NCBI GenBank assembly: GCA_014584575.1
Contig: JACTMP010000011.1
Span: 62,001-126,000 of the forward strand
Length of the DNA: 64,000 nucleotides
Source: Chloroflexota bacterium
Lineage (GTDB): Bacteria > Chloroflexota > Anaerolineae > Promineifilales > Promineifilaceae
Direction: 5' to 3'
Position 1 is the stretch's first letter. Every line of letters begins with the position of its first letter. The notes under the pieces are model-generated. The model saw nothing but the letters and a program-made list of their open reading frames with translations, had not been told where the DNA came from and ran no database searches. Of the stretch, positions 23,486-30,302 are shown in pieces. The position numbers and the translations under genes were made by a program.

Positions 23486-24346
23486 ATGAGCCAAAAACAA
23501 AAACGTCTATTGCGTTGGGGGAAAACTTTGTTAGCAGCAAGTGTCACCATTAGCTTACTGGCAAGTTTACTGCTTGTTACCCGGCGCATTAGCGCCCGCG
23601 ATGCCCATCAGGCGCCGGCAGCCGGCAACCGCACCTATCGCTCCAGCGCCTACTTTATTGACTGCCCTGCCGACAGTGGTCAGGGGCGACGCCTGGTGAC
23701 GCCTCTACCTGATTCCCGTTATCTCTACAGTGAGATTTATGGCTGGTTTGATGTTTCTCACCTTGAGGCGGGCCACCCGGATCGGGTATTGGCCGACGTG
23801 CAAACAGCCGCCCGCCATGGCGGCGGCGTCATCGTTATCTCCCAGGCTGTGCGGGATGGGCTAACAGGCTACACTGCCACCTATCTGGTATCCGGTGACG
23901 TGCAATCCAGCGATATAACAGGTGTGGCCCTGGGCATTTACATGGATTGGAGTATTCGCTTTGAAGCGTGGCAAGGGCGCGCCCCACGCAGTCTGGTTGG
24001 CCCCTTTACCCCCTTCTCTGTTGAAGATTTGCCCACGCAGTATGTGGGTTTTGTGGATGCAACGACCAGGCTAAGAGTTGAAGCCCTTTTCGCCTGTTAC
24101 CTGGGGCCGGTAACGGCGGCAGCAGCGCCGCCCCATCTGCGGCAGGCCAGCAACCTGCCAGATGAAACAATAACGCTGCCGCGAGTCACCCGGCTGACCA
24201 ATGAGACCTTTCAACCAATGGTGTTAACGGAAGAGGGCTGGCAATCCGTCTCCTGGCCTGTACCGCTGCGCCTGGCGCCTGTTCCCAGTTCCGCCAATCT
24301 CTGGCTATTTGAGAACGAGGAGACGTGGTATTTGACGGAAAGATAA
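23486..24346 (+). CDS. Exported or membrane-anchored protein of unknown function
   Basis: 286 residues. A basic N-terminus and one hydrophobic stretch (LLAASVTISLLASLLLVTR, about 16-34) indicate a signal anchor; the rest is extracytoplasmic. A recognisable block is YLYSEIYGWFDVSHLEAGHPDRVLADV, followed by a beta-rich C-terminal half. The GWFD-x-SH block recurs, as I recall, in uncharacterised proteins, but no function is known. TACAAT at 23473-23478 lies seven bases before ATG, so the message may be leaderless. Confidence 0.65.
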   Translation: MSQKQKRLLRWGKTLLAASVTISLLASLLLVTRRISARDAHQAPAAGNRTYRSSAYFIDCPADSGQGRRLVTPLPDSRYLYSEIYGWFDVSHLEAGHPDRVLADVQTAARHGGGVIVISQAVRDGLTGYTATYLVSGDVQSSDITGVALGIYMDWSIRFEAWQGRAPRSLVGPFTPFSVEDLPTQYVGFVDATTRLRVEALFACYLGPVTAAAAPPHLRQASNLPDETITLPRVTRLTNETFQPMVLTEEGWQSVSWPVPLRLAPVPSSANLWLFENEETWYLTER

Positions 24347-24369
24347 TATAGAGTTAACCAGGAGTTACC

Positions 24370-24876
24370 ATGACCCATCCACTTGTGACCCAATTACGTT
24401 TTGCCCGCAGTGAATACCAGCGCGGGTTGGTCGGGCTGACAGACGAGGAGGCCCGCCGCCGTTTCCTGCCCATGAATTGCATTAGCTGGAATATCGGCCA
24501 TCTGGCCTGGCAGGAGCAGCGGTATTGGCTGGAACGGTTGCAAGACAAGGTGTTGCTGCCGGAGTTGAATGAGATGTTTTGTTTTGGTTGCCCGGCGGCC
24601 ACGCCGCCGCTGGCGCAGATGCGGGAAGCGTGGGAGATTGTGACACACGCGGCCGACCCCTTTTTGGATACGCTCACGACTGAGGATTTGGAGAGGGCAC
24701 GGCCGTTTACCAATCCCGCCTACCAGTTCACCACCGGTTCGCTCATGCTGCGCACCATTTACCATTATTGGTACCACAACGGTGAAAATCAGGCCATCCG
24801 CCAGATGTTGGGGCATACCAACCTGCCGCCGTTCGTGGGCAACATTGACGAGGAAGCGCCCTACGAGCCACATTGA
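24370..24876 (+). CDS. DinB-superfamily protein
   Basis: 168 residues. A four-helix DinB/YfiT-like protein with the metal-site pattern: NIGHLAWQEQRYW (first His) and IYHYWYHNGENQAIRQMLGH (second and third His). The superfamily includes metal-dependent thiol transferases and many proteins of unknown role. ATG 24370 follows CCAGGAG. Confidence 0.78.
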   Translation: MTHPLVTQLRFARSEYQRGLVGLTDEEARRRFLPMNCISWNIGHLAWQEQRYWLERLQDKVLLPELNEMFCFGCPAATPPLAQMREAWEIVTHAADPFLDTLTTEDLERARPFTNPAYQFTTGSLMLRTIYHYWYHNGENQAIRQMLGHTNLPPFVGNIDEEAPYEPH

Positions 24877-24909
24877 TCGGCGAAGGGTGCGAAGGAACGC
24901 GAAGGTGGC

Positions 24910-25890
24910 CTAAAGAACTATCGGTTTGCCAGCAGCCGCCGATTCATACAGCGCCAGGACGGTGCGCACGTGGTTGCGGGTTTCGGCCAGGGTGAGGTAA
25001 TTGGGTTTACCGTCCAGGATGGCGGCGTGCATGTCTTCAATTTCACCCAGGTAGAGCGGCTCTTCGGCGATGTCTACATATTCCGGCTCGCCGCTGCCGG
25101 GGTAAAAGACCATTTCGCTCTCTTCCACGTTGGTAAACGGCCGTGACATCCTTAATCGCCCCTTACTCCCCACCACTACCGACCGGGTATGGAACGGCGT
25201 GCGGAAAGAAGAGCTAATTTGGGCCACACGGCCGTAACCATAATGCAACTGCCCGGCAAAAAACTCATCCACCCCTGTATCACCCACATCCTGAAAACCA
25301 AACACCCATTCTGGCGGCCCACCCATCACACATTGGGCAAAACTGACCGGGTAAATACCCACATCCCACAAACTACCGCCGCCCAGTTCCGGCGCCAGGC
25401 GGATATTGTCGCGGGACTTAAGCTCGAAGTTGAATACAGATTGCACGAGTGTGATTTCTCCCAGACGGCCGTCGCGCACATATGCCTCCACCTGTTTCAT
25501 CTGCGGATGGTGGCGGTACATAAACGCCTCCGCCAATACCAGCCCCGTCTCCTGCGCCGCCGCGATCATACGGTCTACATCCGCCAGCGTCAGGGCAAAT
25601 GGTTTTTCGCACAACACGTGTTTACCCGCCTGCAAAGCGTGAATCGTCCAATCGGCGTGTAGCAGATTGGGCAGAGAAATGTACACCGCATCTACCACAT
25701 CAGAGGCCAGCATCGCCTCGTAGCTGGCAAAAGTATGGGGAATGTCCCAATGCTCGGCGTAACTGTCGGCCGATTCCTGGCTGCGGCTGGCCACGGCCGT
25801 CAATTCCCCCCGCGCCGACTGCCGTATGGCCGGAATGACCCGCCGGTTGATATTGGCGGTGGATAACAAACCCCAACGTACTTTTCCCAT
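24910..25890 (-). CDS. Gfo/Idh/MocA-family oxidoreductase
   Basis: 326 residues. N-terminal Rossmann fold (WGLLSTANINRRVIPAI; the usual GxGxxG is changed to LSTANI), the conserved cofactor-binding CEKPFALTLADVDRM near residue 95 and the C-terminal alpha/beta domain with GGGSLWDVGIYPVSFAQ. Members oxidise or reduce sugars and cyclitols using NAD(P). Substrate not evident. Confidence 0.85.
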   Translation of the reverse strand: MGKVRWGLLSTANINRRVIPAIRQSARGELTAVASRSQESADSYAEHWDIPHTFASYEAMLASDVVDAVYISLPNLLHADWTIHALQAGKHVLCEKPFALTLADVDRMIAAAQETGLVLAEAFMYRHHPQMKQVEAYVRDGRLGEITLVQSVFNFELKSRDNIRLAPELGGGSLWDVGIYPVSFAQCVMGGPPEWVFGFQDVGDTGVDEFFAGQLHYGYGRVAQISSSFRTPFHTRSVVVGSKGRLRMSRPFTNVEESEMVFYPGSGEPEYVDIAEEPLYLGEIEDMHAAILDGKPNYLTLAETRNHVRTVLALYESAAAGKPIVL

Positions 25891-25906
25891 CTGGTTTTCC
25901 TCTCTT

Positions 25907-25962
25907 GTTTGTAGTAGGCGATTTATCGCCTGCTCGCGGCGATGAATCGCCTACTACGAACG
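25907..25962. repeat. GTAGTAGGCGAT-family palindrome
   Basis: GTTTGTAGTAGGCGATTTAT facing GATGAATCGCCTACTACGAAC. Lies between serS and the oxidoreductase gene, both on the minus strand. Confidence 0.8.
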
Positions 25963-25965
25963 TAG

Positions 25966-27333
25966 TCAGCGAATGATGTGCACGCCGCCCATATACGGCC
26001 GTAACACCTCCGGCACCACCACCGACCCATCCGCCTGCTGGTTATTCTCGATCAAGGCAATCATCACCCGTGGCAGCGCCAGTCCCGACGCATTGAGCGT
26101 GTGCGGGAAGCGCGTCTTACCGCCATCAGCAGGCTTGTAGCGCACATTGGCCCGCCGCGCCTGAAAATCGGTGGCATTTGAAATTGAGCTGACCTCCAGC
26201 CATTCGCCGCAGCCGGCCGCCCACACCTCAATATCATACGTCTTGCTCATGGCAAAACCGACATCCCCCGTAGCCAGGTCTACCAGCCGGTAATGGAAAC
26301 CGAGCGCGTCGCAGATGTCCAGCGCGTGTTGTTTCATCTCCTCGTGTGCTTCCAGGCTCTTGTCCGGGTGGGTAAACTGATACATCTCCACCTTATGAAA
26401 CTCGTGGCCGCGTTTGATGCCCCGCACATCCTTACCCGCACTCATCTTCTCTCGCCGCCAGCAAGGGGTGTACGAGACGTACTTCAACGGCAGCATCTCC
26501 TCCGCCAAAATCTCGTCCCGATGCAGGTTGGTCAGGGCGATCTCGGCCGTGCCCAGCCACATAAAATCTTCCTCGGCGTCGCGGTAGATATTGTCAAAAA
26601 ACTTCGGCAACTGCCCCGCGCCTTCAAAAATGGCCGAACGCACCATGTACGGCGGCTGGATTTCGGTGTAACCATGATGCTCCAGGTGGTAATTGAGCAT
26701 GAACTGGATGACGGCCCGCTGCAAGCGCGACCCCATTCCCTTGAGGATGTAAAAACGGCTGCCTGACAACTTCACGCCGCGTTCGAAATCAATAATGTCC
26801 AGCGCCGGCCCCAAATCCCAATGCGCTTTCGGTTCAAATTCAAACACCGGCTTGGGCGCGCCCTGCGGCGGGTGGAAGACGTTGGCCGATTCATCCGGGC
26901 CAACGGGCACACTGTCTTGCACAATGTTTGGCACCCAGAGCATGTTGTCGCGCAGGCGGGCTTCTACCTGGCGCAGTTCCTCGTCCAATTCGGCGATGCG
27001 GTCGCCAATGCGACCCGTATCGGCTTTAGCCTCGTCCACGTTGAACTGCATGGCGTTGAGTTGGGTTTGCAGCGCGGCCAAATCTTGCCCAACGTCCTGC
27101 CCGGCTTCAGCCCGTTTCAGGTCGGCTTCCAACTTCTTCAGGCTGCCCATCCAGGCCCCAATTTGTTTTGAGCTTTCGTTGCGCTGGCGGCGCAGCTCTT
27201 CCACTTCCAGGATGATCTCGCGGCGACGGCCGTCGTCCGCCAAAATCTCATCCACCGGCGCCGTCGTGTTCCGTTTGGCCGTCTGCGCCTTCACCCACTC
27301 CGGCTTCTCCCGTATCAGGTTCATGTCTAACAT
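25966..27333 (-). CDS. serS: Seryl-tRNA synthetase
   Basis: Class II synthetase charging tRNA-Ser. 455 residues: an N-terminal two-helix coiled-coil arm (about 30-120, with RRQRNESSKQIGAWMGSLKK), then the catalytic core with motif 2 (YTPCWRREKMSAGKDVRGIKRGHEFHKVEM) and motif 3 (HTLNASGLALPRVMIALIENNQ). Motif 1 is RAVIQFMLNYH. Upstream is a T-box leader with a serine UCC specifier, so expression should rise when tRNA-Ser is uncharged. Confidence 0.95.
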   Translation of the reverse strand: MLDMNLIREKPEWVKAQTAKRNTTAPVDEILADDGRRREIILEVEELRRQRNESSKQIGAWMGSLKKLEADLKRAEAGQDVGQDLAALQTQLNAMQFNVDEAKADTGRIGDRIAELDEELRQVEARLRDNMLWVPNIVQDSVPVGPDESANVFHPPQGAPKPVFEFEPKAHWDLGPALDIIDFERGVKLSGSRFYILKGMGSRLQRAVIQFMLNYHLEHHGYTEIQPPYMVRSAIFEGAGQLPKFFDNIYRDAEEDFMWLGTAEIALTNLHRDEILAEEMLPLKYVSYTPCWRREKMSAGKDVRGIKRGHEFHKVEMYQFTHPDKSLEAHEEMKQHALDICDALGFHYRLVDLATGDVGFAMSKTYDIEVWAAGCGEWLEVSSISNATDFQARRANVRYKPADGGKTRFPHTLNASGLALPRVMIALIENNQQADGSVVVPEVLRPYMGGVHIIR

Positions 27334-27352
27334 CGTCCACTCTCCTTAAAAG

Positions 27353-27401
27353 GTGTCAAGAGTCAGGTGTCAAGTTCTTCTCGCACCTGACACTTGACAC
27401 C
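27353..27401. repeat. GTGTCAAGAGTCAGGTGTCA palindrome, copy 1
   Basis: GGTGTCAAGAGTCAGGTGTC facing ACCTGACACTTGACACC. It sits between the T-box terminator and serS; a relative is at 56415-56486. Confidence 0.75.
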
Positions 27402-27412
27402 CAACACATAAA

Positions 27413-27669
27413 AACAAAAAACCCCCTCATCTCATCCAGGACGAGGGGGCCCGTGGTGCCACCTGGTTTCACCGACACCGATTACCGTGTACCGCTAACC
27501 GATTACCGATCTCTTATCGCAATAACGGGCGAACCCGGCCAACCTTTTTTCGGCGGCAACTCCTGAGTGGATTCTGATTGCTGGCTTGTTAGCTTGCACC
27601 GACCGCTAACTCTCTGGGCAGCCACACAACCATACTACTCTCATTCAGCGTTATTGTATTTTTAACAAT
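27413..27669 (-). promoter_or_regulatory. T-box riboswitch of serS (serine)
   Basis: Read on the minus strand. Stem I contains the conserved GTTAGCGGTCGGTGCAAGC distal region and the specifier loop CAGAATCCACTC, in which TCC (complement of 27569-27571) is a serine codon. The T-box sequence AGGTGGCACCACGG is the complement of 27451-27464. The terminator CCCCCTCGTCC...GATGAGGGGGTTTTTT follows (27413-27450). A GGTAATCGG repeat is inserted between stem I and the antiterminator. The -10 TATAAT (27676-27681) and -35 TTGCCG (27699-27704) promoter lies just upstream. Confidence 0.9.
27472..27513. repeat. GGTAATCGG-family repeat inside the T-box
   Basis: ACCGATTACCGTGTACCGCTA followed by ACCGATTACCGAT lies between stem I and the antiterminator of the serS T-box, where a linker or stem III would be expected. 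Confidence 0.75.
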
Positions 27670-27675
27670 GCGGGC

Positions 27676-27704
27676 ATTATACGTGTGAAACAAGGCGGCG
27701 GCAA
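27676..27704 (-). promoter_or_regulatory. Promoter of the serS T-box transcript
   Basis: On the minus strand TTGCCG (27704-27699) and TATAAT (27681-27676) with a 17-bp spacer. Start of transcription near 27669. Confidence 0.7.
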
Positions 27705-27748
27705 CAAGCGAATGTGCATTCAGCCTATTTGGTGGTATGCTACAGGTT

Positions 27749-27796
27749 TGTAGTAACGACTTCAGTCGTTTCACCGCTTAGGCGGTTACTACAAAC
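27749..27796. repeat. GTAGTA...TACTAC palindrome variant
   Basis: GTTTGTAGTAACGACTTCAGTC hairpin and ACCGCTTAGGCGGT hairpin bounded by TTTGTAGTAAC and GTTACTACAAACG. It lies in the prfC leader. The outer ends match the GTAGTAGGCGAT family; the core differs. Confidence 0.65.
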
Positions 27797-27803
27797 GAAC
27801 AAG

Positions 27804-27854
27804 ATGCAACCTGGCGGTCACAATACCCATATTGTGGCCGCTTTTTACGCCTGA
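27804..27854 (+). CDS. Micro-ORF in the prfC leader (16 codons)
   Basis: An ORF reading MQPGGHNTHIVAAFYA and ending TGA six bases before the prfC ATG. It runs through both arms of the terminator hairpin at 27814-27846, so its translation would prevent the hairpin from forming. No ribosome-binding site is clear. Whether it is translated is unknown. Confidence 0.3.
   Translation: MQPGGHNTHIVAAFYA
27814..27846 (+). terminator. Terminator hairpin in the prfC leader
   Basis: GCGGTCACAATA and TATTGTGGCCGC form a 12-bp stem (one U-G pair) with a CCCA loop, followed by TTTTT. The upstream gene serS is divergent, so a plus-strand transcript reaching here must begin in the leader of prfC. This points to attenuation rather than ordinary termination. 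Confidence 0.65.
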
Positions 27855-27860
27855 AAAGAT

Positions 27861-29462
27861 ATGACCGAACAGACACTAATCACCGACGGCCAGTTAGTGG
27901 CCGAAATACAAAAACGGCGCACCTTCGCCATTATTTCCCACCCTGATGCGGGCAAAACGACACTGACGGAAAAACTGCTGCTTTACGGCAACGCCATTCA
28001 CCTGGCGGGCAGTGTGCGCGCCCGCAAAAACCAGCGCGCCGCCACCTCTGACTGGATGAAAATGGAGCAGGAGCGCGGCATCTCCATCACCTCCACCGTG
28101 CTGCAATTCCCCTACCAGGGCCACATCATCAACCTGCTGGACACTCCCGGCCATCAGGACTTCTCCGAAGACACCTACCGCACCCTCACCGCCGCCGACT
28201 GCGCCGTGATGGTGCTGGATGCGGCCAAAGGTGTAGAGGAACAAACCGTCAAGCTGTTTGAAGTATGTCGCCGCCGGGGAATTCCGGTGTTCACCTTTAT
28301 CAACAAGATGGATCGGCCAGCGCTGGATGCGCTGGCGCTGCTCGACGAGGTAGAGACCGTACTGGGAATGCAGCCCGTCCCCATGAACTGGCCTGTCGGC
28401 GACGGCGACACCTTCCTGGGCGTGTATGACCGCCTCACCGAAGAAGTACACTTATTTGACCGCACCGCCCACAACCAAACGATTTCGCCGGAGTATATTA
28501 CCGGGTTGGACGACGGCCGTATCGAAGCCACCCTCAGCAGTCACCAGTTTGAGGACCTGCACACCAACATCGCCCTGTTGGACGAAATGGCGACCTTTGA
28601 CTTTGACACGTTCCGACGCGGTGAACAGACGATGGTCTACTTTGGCAGCGCCCTGACCAACTTCGGCGTTCAACTCTTCCTGGACGACTTCATCAAATAC
28701 GCGCCCGCGCCCAACACCTACCCCAGCGACGCCGGGCCAATTGACCCCTATCAACCGGAATTCACCGGCTTTATCTTCAAAATCCAGGCCAACATGGATC
28801 CCCGCCACCGCGACAGTGTGGCCTTTTTGCGCGTGTGCAGCGGCCGTTTTGAGCGCAACACACAGGTGAAACATCCCCGCACGGGCAAGATGCTTAAATT
28901 GTCCCGCACCTACACCTTTTTTGCCGACGACCGCGAGGTAGTGGATGAAGCCTTTGCCGGGGACATCATTGGGCTGCCGGGCAACCGGGAGTTTAACATC
29001 GGCGACACCATCAGCGCCGGAGCGGCCTTTAACTTTGCGCCAATCCCCCGCTTCCCGGCGGAGCATTTTGCCCGGCTGGTGAATCTGGACGTAAGCAAAC
29101 AAAAGCAGTTCCAAAAGGGCATTGCCCAATTAGAAACCGAAGGGGCGATGCAAATTCTGTACGAGGTGGATGGGGCGCGGCGCGACCCAATTCTGGCGGT
29201 GGTGGGGATGCTACAATTTGAAGTGGTGCAGGCGCGGCTGGAAGAAGAGTATGGCGTCAAAACGAAGCTGGAGCCGCTGCCACACCGCCTTTGCCGTTGG
29301 GTGGAGGGGCCGGAAGAGAGCCTTGAGAAACTGCCCTGGCGCTATGGCATGATGAAGACGCGGGATTATGACGGCCGTGTCGTCGCCCTCTGTAACTCCC
29401 CTCACGAACTGAACTACTACCAGGAAAAGTACCCCGAACTCACCTTCCGCAGCATTGCTTGA
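27861..29462 (+). CDS. prfC: Peptide chain release factor 3
   Basis: Translational GTPase that recycles RF1/RF2 after termination. 533 residues, close to E. coli RF3. GTPase motifs: G1 SHPDAGKTTLTEKLL, G2 region QERGISITSTV, G3 DTPGHQDFSEDTYRTL, G4 NKMDRPALD. The C-terminal domains carry the RF3-specific FKIQANMDPRHRDSVAFLRVCSG and VGMLQFEVVQARLEEEYGV. Its leader contains a terminator and a micro-ORF. Confidence 0.95.
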   Translation: MTEQTLITDGQLVAEIQKRRTFAIISHPDAGKTTLTEKLLLYGNAIHLAGSVRARKNQRAATSDWMKMEQERGISITSTVLQFPYQGHIINLLDTPGHQDFSEDTYRTLTAADCAVMVLDAAKGVEEQTVKLFEVCRRRGIPVFTFINKMDRPALDALALLDEVETVLGMQPVPMNWPVGDGDTFLGVYDRLTEEVHLFDRTAHNQTISPEYITGLDDGRIEATLSSHQFEDLHTNIALLDEMATFDFDTFRRGEQTMVYFGSALTNFGVQLFLDDFIKYAPAPNTYPSDAGPIDPYQPEFTGFIFKIQANMDPRHRDSVAFLRVCSGRFERNTQVKHPRTGKMLKLSRTYTFFADDREVVDEAFAGDIIGLPGNREFNIGDTISAGAAFNFAPIPRFPAEHFARLVNLDVSKQKQFQKGIAQLETEGAMQILYEVDGARRDPILAVVGMLQFEVVQARLEEEYGVKTKLEPLPHRLCRWVEGPEESLEKLPWRYGMMKTRDYDGRVVALCNSPHELNYYQEKYPELTFRSIA

Positions 29463-29484
29463 CGGGAGAAAAGATGGCGGTAAA

Positions 29485-29504
29485 ATGGTCATCTAAATGA
29501 CCAT
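29485..29504. promoter_or_regulatory. Palindromic operator of the toxin-antitoxin pair
   Basis: ATGGTCAT CTAA ATGACCAT is a perfect 8-bp inverted repeat 22 bp before the antitoxin start. Antitoxins of this class usually repress their own promoter through such a site. Confidence 0.65.
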
Positions 29505-29526
29505 CTATCCTTGGGTGGAGGTAATG

Positions 29527-29802
29527 ATGAAACAAGTCTCAATTGTGGAAGCGCGGGATCACTTTACGGAATTGGTGCGGGAAGTTGAGGGAAATACAGG
29601 CGTGCAACTAACCCGGCGCGGCAAGCCCGTTGCGGTTCTTCTCTCTATCTCTGAATTTGACCGTTTGCAGGCGAACGAGCGTCCCTTTTGGGACAGCTAT
29701 CTTGACTTTCGGGAACAGTTTGACCTGGGTGAATTGAAAATTGACCCTGAGATTTTTTCTGAGACGCGGGATCGTACAACCGGGCGTGATGTAACCCTAT
29801 GA
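29527..29802 (+). CDS. Phd/YefM-family antitoxin
   Basis: 91 residues. N-terminal Phd fold: MKQVSIVEARDHFTELVREV and the strand-helix VQLTRRGKPVAVLLSISEFDRL. The acidic C-terminal tail (DLGELKIDPEIFSETRD) would wrap the toxin. ATG 29527 has GGTGGAGG at the right distance; ATG 29524 is also possible. It overlaps the toxin start by 4 bp. Together with the VapC-like toxin it forms a type II toxin-antitoxin module. Confidence 0.85.
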   Translation: MKQVSIVEARDHFTELVREVEGNTGVQLTRRGKPVAVLLSISEFDRLQANERPFWDSYLDFREQFDLGELKIDPEIFSETRDRTTGRDVTL

Positions 29803-30212
29803 GCCTGAAATACCTCCTGGATACAAACATCATCTCTGAGCCATTACGGCCGCAACCCAATCCGGCCATTCTGGCCAATCTCCAGACGCATCAACAGGAT
29901 TTTGCCATCGCTTCGGTTGTCTGGCATGAATTGTGGTTTGGCTGTTTGCGACTGCCGCCGTCGCGGAGACGCACGGCCGTAGAAACCTACCTGCAACATG
30001 TTGTGAGCGCCATCCCCATATTGGCTTATGATGAACAGGCTGCTCATTGGCACGCCGCCGAACGTGCCCGGCTTACGGCGCAGGGCAAACCACCCCCTTT
30101 TGCTGATAGTCAGATTGCCGCAGTAACGGCCGTGAACAATCTCCAGTTAGTGACGCTCAACACCGCCGATTACGCCAATTTTCAGGGCTTACAACTGACA
30201 ACCTGGAATTGA
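29799..30212 (+). CDS. VapC-like PIN-domain toxin
   Basis: 137 residues of PIN fold, a Mg-dependent RNase. Acidic active-site residues are visible as D8 in YLLDTNIISE, E44 in VVWHELWFG, D102 in PFADSQIAA and D120 in LNTADYANF. The domain is intact, so the toxin is probably active and held by the Phd-like antitoxin encoded upstream. Confidence 0.87.
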   Translation: MSLKYLLDTNIISEPLRPQPNPAILANLQTHQQDFAIASVVWHELWFGCLRLPPSRRRTAVETYLQHVVSAIPILAYDEQAAHWHAAERARLTAQGKPPPFADSQIAAVTAVNNLQLVTLNTADYANFQGLQLTTWN

Positions 30213-30302
30213 CTTCTGCTAACCCTTACTACTAACACTCACTGAAAAAGCCCGACCTCTCTCCGGCAAATCTTCGCGCTTCTTCCCGGATTTCTAAAAG
30301 GG

